Below, one piece after another: positions 25,101-64,000 of a stretch of DNA of 64,000 nt. Each line of letters opens with the position of its first letter. Position 1 is the stretch's first letter. The notes under the pieces are model-generated. The model ran no database searches and had not been told where the DNA came from. It saw nothing but the letters and a program-made list of their open reading frames with translations. Origin of the DNA: Riptortus pedestris (taxonomy: Eukaryota; Arthropoda; Insecta; Hemiptera; Alydidae). Made by a program: the position numbers and the translations under genes. The stretch is from assembly GCA_019009955.1 (NCBI GenBank), contig CM032230.1, positions 1,440,001-1,504,000 on the forward strand. The letters run 5' to 3'.

Positions 25101-25658
25101 CATGTTTCAAAGTAACTAAAACACTTTCGAAAAATTGAATAAACAGCCGAACCACACCACTCGGTAGCTGGAAACAGAGTGAAGATGTCTCGTCTCTAGA
25201 CGCTGAGTACGTCCACACTGTCAAAATGTTGCGCAATATGTCTAATGTTGCATTAAGTCTCCCATTCCAATCGGGAGACCTTAGATCTGCGATTTTTGGT
25301 CTCGCAACAAGCCCGTAGACGGAGATCGGTCTATAGACCTTGTTTACATAGACAACCTGAGACACGTCTCAGAGACCAAAATCATGCAACATCTCTACTA
25401 GTATGGACTAGGCTTAAGCTTGTCATTGACTTCTGATAGAGATAAGGCAATGTAGGCAGGCTACAATTGTAGGAGCCATTACAACCTGTGCCCTTAACTG
25501 GAAGAGACTTATGAAAGATCAAATCCAGAGTTGGCGTATCTGAAAGATCTAAAAAGTTACCACTGGTTTAAGGGGAACAAACTTATCAACTATACTCATG
25601 ATTAACCTTATTTTGGACATGGCAATTCAAAACATAAGACAAAACCTTAGGTATTTGT

Positions 25659-25881
25659 CAGGCTGTTTGGAAAGTTTCTGCCCATTTTTGCATGGCTGCA
25701 GATGGCCTGCTGTAAACGATGAGACCCTCTTATCAGAATTTAACGTCACCTCTTTCAAGAAAGAGAGGCCTTTCTTCAATGTTTAATTATCAAATAAAAT
25801 GGTAATTACATTGTACATTAAATTTGGACAATATTTGTCTTCATTTTCCTTGAATATTGATAGAAACTTTCCAAACAGCCC
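25659..25881. mobile_element. Short inverted-repeat MITE (about 220 bp)
   Basis: GGCTGTTTGGAAAGTTTCT at 25661 is the exact reverse complement of the sequence ending at 25879 (19 bp perfect). The interior has no recognisable protein. A clear target duplication is not visible, so the superfamily is open; mariner-like is a guess. Confidence 0.6.
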
Positions 25882-28800
25882 AATAATACAATGTCCTATG
25901 CTCATATAGCACATGAAATGCAAACAAAGTGATGATCATTGATTACTATTGGGACTTTACAGACCCAAGTAAGTAGCACATGATCTGGGGCTTAAAATAG
26001 AATAGAAAATATGGGAACTTCCACGTCTAGTACTGGGCAGTACTGTCGAATTGGGAGAATTTACGATATATAATTATAAACCATTTAAAATACCTGAGAG
26101 AGATAGTAATGAAAGAGTATTAGCGTGGAAGGAGACCTAAAATCCACAGGGGCAGATGATTCTATACTCGGCAAAATAATCTCCAAGAAGGCAAACATAT
26201 AAGGGCAAAACCGGCACCAGAGCAATATTTGGAGGCGTGATAGAGAATACTGCTGGGGTGGGCTTGTATGATGAGCACCATATCGTTGGCACTAGAACAA
26301 GAGCAAAGCACGTTCCAAAGGCTGGGACATGTGATCAAGGTTTTACAGGGATTTATATTCATCATCAAAATCAACTAACCATTTTAATAAACAAGAAAAA
26401 AAAGGGGCTAAAAATTAATGAAAAAATTGTCATGCTGGTATGAGTGAGAGGGAGGGATGAAGAAGGAAAGGCTGTAGAGTTAGCTATGGGCAAGGTTAAC
26501 CAAAGGATGCCTTACCTTCAATATACTTACAGTAGTTGACCTTTCTTAGGTTCACACAATATACCAATGCCCCACATATAAACATTTTATTAGTGCAGAG
26601 TGTTTTCAGACTCACCATCTTATTATGCCTGCTAATTAGAAGTGTACTATATTAAGCCTTATTTCGGATTAATTAATCATCTCCTGTTCAAACCACTAAT
26701 GTATTCCATCGATTTTGGACAAGGTTGGCTTATGAAAAAAGAATAAATTGGATGTTAGATGTCACTCAAGCCTATGACTTGATTAGTCATACATTTTTAT
26801 CTCGTATAAAAAATATTTAAATGAGTAGTGTATGATATTAGTTGTAATTGAAGCTGTAATGAATCTTGGGATCCAGAAAGTGCCCCGTTTTACTACCTCT
26901 TCCACGTATATTTTGTTAGTGTGCCTACACACACTGAACTAAATAGTTCAGAATGTATGTTTGACTGTGAAGTGTTTAACAAGAAATACAGGTTGGTGGA
27001 GTTGCTGATACATGAATTGAGAAATCCACATTCTAACTGTCAAGAACTGAAGATTGGATGGTTATCATGAATGCATTATTAAAATGTTCATCGGCGAGAG
27101 ATTGGCATTGCGTCTAAACCTGTAATGAGTAGCCATAAAAAGCTAACTAATGCTTAGATTTATCAGTGCGAGGCTGTGAGCTATTCCCTTATGTTCTATT
27201 TAAAAAGCCGTAAAGCCAGTTTCAATTTGCTAAAGAAAAATTTAAGGCTTGGAGTCGAGGCAAACTGGAAATGCACAATGGAGGAAGAAAAATTGGCTAA
27301 AGATTGTCATGGAGCTCTTCAATACATCGATAAGGAATGTCTTTGAACACTGTGATATACCAATTTTAGTTTCATAATAAATACATTAAAACTTTACAAA
27401 ATAAATAAATAATTAAACTACAAAATGAATAAAAGTTATCTCAAACAAAAATACCATACACTTGACCATTTCTGCTAAAAACCTACTTACTCCTAATAAT
27501 CCTATATCATGCATTATATACAAGGCATTGTTATTAAACCATGCAAACTATCCTTTTATTATATATCATGTAATATCAAACTAGCTTTTCTAAAGAGTTA
27601 TTACACTACAAAAGGCAGTCTAACTAGTAATAGGCCTGTCATTATAAAATTTTACAGCCTTTCGGTGGATTAAAATATCATAAAAAACTCCACAATAAAA
27701 ATAAAAATAAAAGTTTTTTTTTTTTTAAAAATAGAAGAAATTAAATAAGAAACCACCTGAGCAAATAATAAATACTGCAGTTTTGATTCCGGACATAAAA
27801 TAAATGCTAAAAAATAGTTTAAAAACTGTGATGCTACTTGAAGAGGAAACAAATTTTGTTGTATTGTAAGATGTGATGGAAATTTCAATGATGTGGATCT
27901 TATTGTCGCAGCTTATTGTCAAACCTACAATTATTTTTGTGCATCAAATGTAATCTTCATAAGATAAGGAAATTTTACTTTCTTTTAGAAAACTTTTTTT
28001 TTTTTTTACTTTTTAATACAATAAAATCTGTTCCCAGTTCCTTTTGATTAACATTTTTTTAATACAATTAAAATAAAAGCCAAATATTGGCATTAAGAAA
28101 GATTAAAATATAAAATAAATACCATAAGGTACAAGTTTTATAAATAAAATTCGGCTTAGCCGAAATATAACCGCACATTAAGGCATTTGAATGAGCGGTT
28201 TCTCGTATACGAAGAATATCACTGGTGTTAGACACCTGCAAATATACAAACACATAAGAATATATACAAACATGAATATATATAAATGAAATTGTTTTGT
28301 CTGATATAGGAGTATTTCCACACCATTATAGGCTCTTGTCAATCCTAGTGAATTTAAGGAATTAGTACAGATCAAACCATATCAGACAAGTAGAGGTTTA
28401 GAACACGTTTTTGGGAAAAGACAAATTGGAGTATTGTTTGCCACATATTATCATAAACTTGTCAGAAATATGTCACTTGGTCTAATTGTTGTTGTTGTTG
28501 CCAAATAAATGTGAATCATTTTGCTGTCTCCTCAAATTATGATGAAAAACAAGTGATCATATGATAATCTCAAAGTAAGCGGACAATATTTGGAAAATTG
28601 GTCACCGCCTGGATTAAGAGGGAACTTACAAAGCACCAAAGAAATGTAATGTTGACAATTTAATGAGTATGACTGGTATAAATCATTACTATATTATTAA
28701 AATTGGTGAGAACTTTTGAGACAGATATAGAATAATGAAAGGAAACATCTTCCTTGCCAAAGGGCGAGAACCTAAACTTCATGACAATGCTTCACCATAT

Positions 28801-28946
28801 TATATAAAATACAATATAAATATATCACAATATACTACAAGTACTAGAGGAGGTAGTAAACAAAAATCTAGTTGTAATAACCCTACCCTCTTAAGAAATG
28901 TTATATTTTATACAACACAAATGTTCATAACATAAATGTAACTTAC
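25882..28946. other. No gene recognised; downstream flank of zinc-finger gene
   Basis: AT-rich with short random frames only. A further non-coding 3' exon of the zinc-finger gene could lie here, because a strong donor sits just after its stop codon, but I cannot identify one. Confidence 0.4.
28941..28946 (-). promoter_or_regulatory. Strong splice donor just after the stop codon
   Basis: GTAAGT begins 12 bases after TAG. Used, it would give a 3'UTR intron close enough to the stop to escape nonsense-mediated decay. It may also be unused. Confidence 0.35.
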
Positions 28947-28958
28947 CAATGAGCCGGC

Positions 28959-57320
<28,362 letters not shown>

Positions 57321-57805
57321 CTTACCACTAGGAACAAACAGACTGAACATTAGACAAAAAGGTTAGGTAGAAAATAGAGGGATATAATAAACCAGCAGAA
57401 AATGAGTACTTTACTATGCATAAGAATTTATAATATTTTTGTAATTATTTTAGTAGAGTTAGTGAATCTGTTGGGGCTCTCTTGAGCTTTCCAACTCCAA
57501 CTCTTGAGGGAACATATTCAAATATTCGGCACCTAGAGCAAACTACTTGAACTATGTATCCAAACTCCTTGGCCCAGGTTAGTGGTTCAATACTGTTACA
57601 TACAATGTGAATACATAAAGCATCCACTACAGTTTCCGAACTCACATTTCATGCTGTACTACATATAACAAAAAAAAAGAAGATTTCTGCAATGGATTCA
57701 GATCTGAAGATATTACCCCTTCTCCAACATCAACCACTTAGCAATAGTTATCAAAATTTCCACTTTTTCATTACTTCCTATTATTTTGATTTACACATGA
57801 GAATA

Positions 57806-58493
57806 ACAAAAAGCCCGTCATGCAGGGGCTGTGTTAACTAAGTACATTTTCCAAGTGCTGCAATAACACACTATTGATCTCATCTTGCAATATATTTCCA
57901 TTTCTAAATTAAAATCTGGTATGCAGAAGAAGGGATCTATGGATGGCTGAAAACAAGGAAGTACAAATAACACCTTGCTTAATATTTACGCTACAAAATC
58001 ATTTATAGAACAATAATTTTAATGTATCAATAGCTTAACAAGATTGGTGCTATAACATTTTTCAATACAACTCATTACTTTCGATCCCCCCCCCCCTCCC
58101 CACCCTGTTCAAATTTTAGCCATTACCGCCTATGAACTTTGGTATTTAATGGAAAGGTTAAATATCGATTATGATGTACATCAAATAAACATTTTTTGAG
58201 AAAGAAATGTAAAATCCTAATTGATGGCATCACCACATAACATATTTGCATGCATCTCACAAAGTAAACATTGAACGGAAACAATATTTAACCTTCGAAT
58301 GAAGTGGTTCAGAAGCTTATCATGAATATGGCATACATGGGAGTAGGGTTTTGCTCATGATAAAACTAAAAAATGCCGATATCATGCATTATATTAAAGA
58401 TGAGGAAACACTGTATATAACAACATTCATAGAACATTACATTTTCAATAGAACTGGTTCTGTATAATTTTTCAATCTTATGCATAATAACGG
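57806..58493 (+). mobile_element. HLE-1, long copy interrupted by a satellite array
   Basis: AAAAAGCCCGTCATGCAGGG, the CCATTTCTAAATTAAAATC left region, core and C-rich tract (58087-58104). Then a second left/core segment (CTTCGAATGAAGTGGTTCAG, GGGAGTAGGGTTTTGCTC) runs to TGCATAATAACGG, where the 75-bp array starts abruptly. It looks like two copies in tandem or a partial duplication. Confidence 0.65.
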
Positions 58494-60737
58494 CTAGGGA
58501 CCATAGCAGTTCCATAATAATAGCATTACCTCCATTTCACGGTGCATATTCCCGGGAATACGCTAAGGCTAGGGACCATAGCAGTTCCATAATAGCAGCA
58601 TTACCTCCATTTCTCGGTGCATATTCCCGGGAATACGAAAAGGCTAGGGACCATAGCAGTTCCATATGCATAGCAGCAGTACTCCATTTACCATTTCACA
58701 CGGTGCATATTCCCGGGAATACGCTAAGGCTAGGGACCATAGCAGTTCCATAATAGCAGCATTACCTCCATTTCACGGTGCATATTCCCGGGAATACGCT
58801 AAGGCTAGGGACCATAGCAGTTCCATAATAGCAGCATTACCTCCATTTCACGGTGCATATTCCCGGGAATACGCTAAGGCTAGGGACCATAGCAGTTCCA
58901 TAATAATAGCATTACCTCCATTTCACGGTACATATTCCCGGGAATACGCTAAGGCTAGGGACCATAGCAGTTCCATAATAGCAGCATTACCTCCATTTCA
59001 CGGTGCATATTCCCGGGAATACGCTAAGGCTAGGGACCATAGCAGTTCCATAATAGCAGCATTACCTCCATTTCACGGTGCATATTCCCGGGAATGCGCT
59101 AAGGCTAGGGACCATAGCAGTTCCATAATAATAGCATTATCTCCATTTCACTGTTCATATTCCCGGGAATACGCTAAGGCTAGGGACCATAGCAGTTCCA
59201 TAATAGCAGCATTACCTCCATTTCACGGTGCATATTCCCGGGAATGCGCTAAGGCTAGGGACCATAGCAGTTCCATAATAGCAGCATTACCTCCATTTCA
59301 CGGTGCATATTCCCGGGAATACGCTAAGGCTAGGGACCATAGCAGTTCCATAATAGCAGCATTACCTCCATTTCACGGTGCATATTCCCGGGAATGCGCT
59401 AAGGCTAGGGACCGTAGCAGTTCCATAATAGCAGCATTACCTCCATTTCACGGTGCATATCCACCGGAATGCGCTAAGGCTAGGGACCATAGCAGTTCCA
59501 TAATAGCAGCATTACCTCCATTAACACGGTGCATATTCCCGGGAATGCGCTAAGGCTAGGGACCATAGCAGTTCCATAATAGCAGCATTACCTCCATTTC
59601 ACGGTGCATATCCGCGGGAATACGCTAAGGCTAGGGACCATAGCAGTTCCATAATAGCAGCATTACCTCCATTTCACGGTGCATATTCCCGGGAATACGC
59701 TAAGGCTAGTGAACATAGCAGGTCAATAATATCAGCATTACCTCCATTAAACGGTGCATATTCCCGGAATACGCTAAGGCTAGGGACCATAGCAGTTCCA
59801 TAATAGCAGCATTACCTCCATTTCACGGTGCATATTCCCGGGAATACGCTAAGGCTAGGGACCATAGCAGTTCCATAATAGCAGCATTACCTCCATTTCA
59901 CGGTGCATATTCCCGGGAATACGCTAAGGCTAGGGACCATAGCAGTTCCATAATAGCAGCATTACCTCCATTTCACGGTGCATATTCCCGGGAATACGCT
60001 AAGGCTAGGGACCATAGCAGTTCCATAATAGCAGCATTACCTCCATTTCACGGTGCATATCCGCCGGAATGCGCTAAGGCTAGGGACCATAGCAGTTCCA
60101 TAATAGCAGCATTACCTCCATTTCACGGTGCATATTCCCGGGAATGCGCTAAGGCTAGGGACCATAGCAGTTCCATAATAGCAGCATTACCTCCATTTCA
60201 CGGTGCATATGCCCGGGAATACGCTAAGGCTAGGGACCATAGCAGTTCCATAATAGCAGCATTACCTCCATTTCACGGTGCATATTCCCGGGAATACGCT
60301 AAGGCTAGGGACCATAGCAGTTCCATAATAGCAGCATTACCTCCATTTCACGGTGCATATTCCCGGGAATGCGCTAAGGCTAGGGACCATAGCAGTTCCA
60401 TAATAGCAGCATTACCTCCATTTCACGGTGCATATTCCCGGGAATGCGCTAAGGCTAGGGACCATAGCAGTTCCATAATAGCAGCATTACCTCCATTTCA
60501 CGGTGCATATCCGCCGGAATGCGCTAAGGCTAGGGACCATAGCAGTTCCATAATAGCATTATACCTCCATTCACGGTGCATATTCCCGGGAATACGCTAA
60601 GGCCAGGGACCATAGCAGTTCCATAATAATAGCACATTACCTCCATTTCACGGTACATATTCCGGGAATACGCTAAGGCTAGGGACCATAGCAGTTCCAT
60701 AATAGCAGCATTACCGTCTACCATTTCACGGTGCATA
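58494..60737 (+). repeat. 75-bp satellite, about 30 copies
   Basis: Each unit runs CTAGGGACCATAGCAGTTCC, ATAATAGCAGCATTACC, TCCATTTCACGGTGCA, TATTCCCGGGAATA, CGCTAAGG. The 14-base palindrome TATTCCCGGGAATA recurs in most units; some read ATCCGCCGG instead. 75 is divisible by 3, so a 295-codon frame stays open by chance. The array starts 1.17 kb upstream of the zinc-finger start codon. Confidence 0.92.
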
Positions 60738-61561
60738 CCGTGTACCTATCTAGGGAACTAGCAGTACACTATCTAGCTACCTTGTACACTATCTACTGCC
60801 TACCGTGTACACTATCTTCTACCTTGTACACTATCTAGCTACCGTGTACACTATCTACCGTGTAGCTTGTACTCTAACTTCTGACTACCGTGTACACTAT
60901 ATTCCGTCTACCTTGTACACTATCTACTGCCTACCTTGTACACTATCTACCGCTACCTTGTACACTATATTACCGTGTACACTATCTACCGTCTACCTTG
61001 TACACTATCTACTGCCTACCGTGTACACTATGTCTACCGGACACTATCTACTGCCGTGTACACTATACCGTCTACCTTGTACACTATTGCCTACCGTGTA
61101 TCGTGTACACTATCTACCTACCTACACTTTGTCTACACTATATTACCGTGTACACTATATACCGTCTACCTTGTACACTATCTACTGCCTACCTTGTACA
61201 CTATCTTCTGCCTACCGTGTACACTATCTACCGTCTACCTTGTACACTATCTACCGCCTACCTTGTACACTATCTTCTGCCTACCGTGTACACTATCTAC
61301 CGTCTACCTTGTACACTATCTTCTGCCTACCGTGTACACTATCTACCGTCTACCTTGTACACTATCTTCTGCCTACCGTGTACACTATCTACCGTCTACC
61401 TTGTACACTATCTACTGCCTACCGTGTACACTATCTACTGCCTACCGTGTACACTATCTACCGTCTACCTTGTACACTATCTTCGGCCTACCGTGTACAT
61501 TGTCTACTGCCTACCTTGTACACTGTCTACTGCCTACCGTGCACACTATCTATTGCCTACC
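60738..61561 (+). repeat. Tandem array of about 16-bp units (CTACCGTGTACACTAT)
   Basis: Alternating ACCGTGTACACTATCTA and ACCTTGTACACTATCTA units form a roughly 38-bp higher-order period, with GTGTACAC (an 8-base palindrome) in each type-1 unit. Open frames of 240-280 codons through it are artefacts. Confidence 0.9.
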
Positions 61562-61867
61562 ATTTCGTCAATGCAGGGCTACAGTGGACAACTGGTTCTG
61601 TCAGTTATGTCCTGGATTGGGATTTTATCTGTTATTCCAGATGCCTTTATTGAGTCAGGGGATCCCGTTGCTGTAATAATTACCAGGTCGTATCGGTAGA
61701 CTTCTGACATTGAGCGAGGTATTCTGCTCATTTAGAGATGACATGATTTCCCACGGCAGAGAACTTCTATTCAAATATGGCATTCTTGAAGTAGCTAAAT
61801 GGTTCTATTTGTGCCTACTATTATCGACGGTAGCGAACATCAGCTCCACTTCAGCCCGCATCAAAAA
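61562..61867. other. Unassigned spacer between arrays
   Basis: Higher GC than the surroundings, no recognised protein or repeat. Confidence 0.4.
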
Positions 61868-61995
61868 CCACCATTAACCTCCCTTAAGGGAAATCAGCTA
61901 TTGATGTCGTCATGCCACGATTTTCGAAAGATTTCTCAAATGTCCATTGCTTCTATCCAGGAGATGACGAAAATGAGGACCGTTATTAATTAATT
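61868..61995 (-). mobile_element. HLE-1, inverted 3' module
   Basis: Terminal hairpin CCCTTAAGGGAAATCAGC, then reverse-strand CATGACGACATCAATAGCTG, GACATTTGAGAAATC and CCTCATTTTCGTCATCTCC, ending at a short TA-rich run. Confidence 0.7.
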
Positions 61996-62300
61996 ATATA
62001 GATATATAGGGTGTATCACGAGTAGTTGACAATCCTTAACACGTTAGATGCTGTGTATGCCCCCGGGGGCATGCACCACTCCCAACGTGTGTGCGGTTTC
62101 AGTTTTAAAACATCATTACCTTAGTGCGGCGGATAACATATGTCAAATTACTTTGTTTTTAAGTATACAGTTTTTTATGATATAATACTACTTGATCCTC
62201 TTCCTGCTTTTACTGTCAATTTACTGATGTTAGTTGCAATGATTCAACAACAAAACCTAAAATTATCTCTTTTCCTTCGACTATTAGGAATTGTTAAAAA
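61996..62300. other. Spacer with one isolated palindrome unit
   Basis: ATGCCCCCGGGGGCATG at about 62059 is the same palindrome as in the array that follows, 260 bp earlier. A TTAA-CACGTTAGATGC context near 62036 is faintly piggyBac-like but has no partner end. Confidence 0.4.
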
Positions 62301-62318
62301 CAGATTACAAAAAAAGAT

Positions 62319-62656
62319 TGCATGCCCCCGGGGGCATGTACCGCCTAAGAAGAGTACTACCGGGCATGCCCCAGGGTGCATGTACCGCCTAAGAAGAGTA
62401 CTACCGGGCATGCCCCAGGGGCATGTAGCGCCTAAGAAGAGTACTACCGGGCATGTCCCCGGGGGCATGTAGCGCCTAAGAAGAGTACTACCGGGCATGC
62501 CCCCGGGGGCATGTAGCGCCTAAGAAGAGTACTACCGGGCATGCCCCCGGGGGCATGTACCGCCTAAGAAGAGTACTACCGGGCATGCCCCCGGGGGCAT
62601 GTACCGCCTAAGACGAGTACTTCCGGGCATGCCCCCGGGGGCATGTACCGTATATA
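62319..62656 (+). repeat. 44-bp satellite, about 7-8 copies, with 18-bp GC palindrome
   Basis: The unit is CATGCCCCCGGGGGCATG (perfect palindrome) followed by TACCGCCTAAGAAGAGTACT and ACCGGG. It is strikingly GC-rich against an AT-rich background. Units differ mainly by loss of bases within the C5G5 centre. Confidence 0.92.
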
Positions 62657-62873
62657 CGGCTAAAAGATTGGTTTTATACAGAATTTTGATCCGACTCAGG
62701 CTAACGGAGATATTTCGAAAATCCTTCCCTCTTAACCCCCCCTCCCAATGATCGGATTCCAGCCGTTGAAGAACATGATCCGTCTATTAACGTAAAACGT
62801 TTAAATACTGAGTTTGGTAACGAACAAGCAAAAACTGCGACCGCTAGAGCGTTAACGGGCTAATACACCTCTA
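62652..62873 (+). mobile_element. HLE-1, core part
   Basis: AAAAGATTGGTTTTATACAG, AACGGAGATATTTCGAAAATC, CCCCCCTCCC, CGACCGCTAGAGCGTTAAC, ending at the microsatellite position where the Helitron is inserted. Confidence 0.75.
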
Positions 62874-63546
62874 TCTTTATATATATAATTCTAGCGTGCG
62901 TGTGTATGTCACTGAACTCCTCCTAGACGGATTAGATTGAATTTTTAATTACGCGTTCCGGTGACGCCCCGGATGGTTTAGCGCCGCAGATCGGCCCGGC
63001 AGATGGAGTAGGTCTCCGGTCGAAGGGCGACGTTATTGGAAATGTAATGAAATGTTAAAATGTTTACGTAATGTATGTCCTTAGGGTTTAAGTATGTCAT
63101 CTAAATAAAGATGTTTTCAGCTGCGAGAGGTTTTCACTTTCAGACATTGTTATTTATTGTCCAAATTTATTTTAATTTCATTTGAATGTTGTAATTATTT
63201 GCTTTTCTGTATTTATATTTATGTATTTGCATATTGTTGTTGAGGGTTTTGATTTATTTCAATTATTGGTCTACAACTGTTTGTTTTTAAGGACGTGTAG
63301 TGCGCATTCTACCAGATAATCATAGAACTAAAACGTCTTCCTTTCTTTCTCTTATTTTTCCATTTCCTCTTGTGTACCAAGTTTTCGCTATATCTTATTT
63401 ACTATTTGTTTTCAGACAACCATGCACATAACAAAAGTTGTTTGTTGCGTTATTAAAAGAAGATTTTTTTTAAAACATAATATTATTAAATTTAATATCC
63501 TAATCGCTTAATATATCATGCAGGACAACGTCTGTCGGGACCGCTA

Positions 63547-63547
<1 letters not shown>
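62874..63547 (+). mobile_element. Complete non-autonomous Helitron (674 bp)
   Basis: The 5' end is TC (62874-62875) in TCTTTATATATATAATTCTA, then CACTGAACTCCTCCTAGACG, a stretch recurrent near Helitron 5' ends. The 3' end is GGACAACGTCTGTCGGGACC, GCTAG. It is flanked by A (62873) and T (63548), the A^T target, without duplication. No Rep/helicase coding, so mobilised in trans if at all. Confidence 0.85.
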
Positions 63548-63592
<45 letters not shown>

Positions 63593-63900
63593 CTGTTAAC
63601 ACTCTAGCGGTCGCAATTTTTATTTAATCGTCACCAAACTCGGTATTTAAGTTCGTTAACGGCTGAAATCGGGCCAGGGGTAGGTGGGGTTTAGAGGGGA
63701 GGATTTTCAAAAATTCGAAATATCTCCGTTACCAAAGGTTAAATCGAAAAATTGTATAGAACTAATCCTATTGCAAATGAAATTTACTATAAATATTGTT
63801 ATATACATTTTTTCACTATCTTGAATATTAGCCGAGATATTTGCAGTTTTCAGTATTCAGCCTTCAGTAAACCGCCTCTTCTACTCATGTTACATAAACA
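63548..63900 (-). mobile_element. HLE-1, inverted left/core part
   Basis: A TA tract, TTTGTCTGTTAACACTCTAG, a G-rich tract (GGTGGGGTTTAGAGGGG), the reverse core, TTGAATATTAGCCGAGATATT and CTTCAGTAAACC. The last belongs to the left region of the GTGGGG subfamily. It continues towards the window edge. Confidence 0.7.
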
Positions 63901-64000
63901 ATACTCTGCTACATAATAAATCACATTATTCGAAGCTTAAATACGAAACATCTTGAATACAATTCAAGAGACCTTTATTATACGAGATACATGCAAATAT

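Larger units (their letters stand above)
24519..25414. mobile_element. PIF/Harbinger element, internally deleted (896 bp)
   Basis: TAA flanks both ends (24516-24518, 25415-25417), the TWA target duplication typical of PIF/Harbinger. The ends AGCCTAGTCCACATCAGTAG and the reverse complement of the right end (AGCCTAGTCCATACTAGTAG) match closely over about 30 bases. Subterminal regions on both sides are dense in GTCTCTAGAC and GGTCTATAGACC-type palindromes, plausible transposase-binding sites. It retains fragments of both usual genes, in convergent orientation. Confidence 0.85.

Noticed and set aside
58666..59553. 295-codon open frame
   Set aside because: It is the 75-bp satellite read in one frame; unit length divisible by 3 keeps frames open.
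60805..61699. Three overlapping frames of 246-282 codons
   Set aside because: They lie wholly in the CTACCGTGTACACTAT array; low-complexity Leu/Tyr/Thr/Cys products, open in all three phases.
62000..62060. Start of a piggyBac element (TTAA then CACGTTAGATGC)
   Set aside because: No matching inverted end or coding was found downstream.
62319..62656. CRISPR-like regular repeats
   Set aside because: Head-to-tail 44-bp satellite with no unique spacers, in a eukaryotic genome.

Overview
This is AT-rich nuclear DNA from an arthropod, almost certainly an insect. The evidence is spliceosomal introns, a ZAD-type C2H2 zinc-finger gene (ZAD domains are an arthropod, mainly insect, expansion), mariner, piggyBac, PIF/Harbinger and hAT relics, an R1/LOA-like non-LTR element with RNase H, tRNA-headed SINEs and Helitrons. 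I cannot fix the order. There is no rRNA, no true tRNA gene, no operon and nothing bacterial.

Two host genes are supported. On the + strand, 5185-6218 is a long 3'-terminal exon of a divergent cyclin E-like protein, with a splice acceptor, stop codon and AATAAA; its 5' exons lie outside what I can recognise. On the - strand, 57320-28959 is a complete gene of eight coding exons (28.4 kb genomic, 442 aa) for a ZAD plus six zinc-finger protein. All seven junctions have GT-AG borders and matching phases, so the model is self-consistent. Intron 1 is 11.3 kb; introns 1, 3, 5 and 6 are full of transposon debris.

The rest is mostly mobile and tandem DNA. One family, called HLE-1 here, has more than 20 full or partial copies. 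It has a small 5' hairpin, a subterminal GCAGATTTCCC repeated in inverted form at the 3' end, a conserved C-rich tract, an internal (TA)n tract and a 3' terminal hairpin. That is the layout of non-autonomous Helentrons (HINE/DINE-1-like). Canonical Helitrons (hairpin then CTAG, inserted A^T) abut or sit inside HLE-1 TA tracts at several sites. Other elements are two unrelated mariners that each became a fold-back element, a PIF/Harbinger deletion derivative with TAA target duplications that retains both transposase and MADF fragments, a piggyBac relic, three tiny hairpin MITEs in TTAA context, a Tc1-like MITE, a gypsy pol relic, a hAT relic and several SINE copies.

Layout: 1-5184 repeats and featureless DNA; 5185-6276 cyclin; 6277-11165 HLE-1 cluster, MITE and gypsy relic; 11166-18180 sparse; 18190-20311 possible exon, Helitron and HLE-1; 20312-24515 sparse; 24519-25881 PIF and a MITE; 25882-28958 sparse; 28959-57320 zinc-finger gene; 57806-62656 HLE-1 and three tandem arrays (75, about 16 and 44 bp units), each carrying a short palindrome, starting about 1.2 kb upstream of the zinc-finger start codon; 62652-64000 two inverted HLE-1 parts around a complete 674-bp Helitron.
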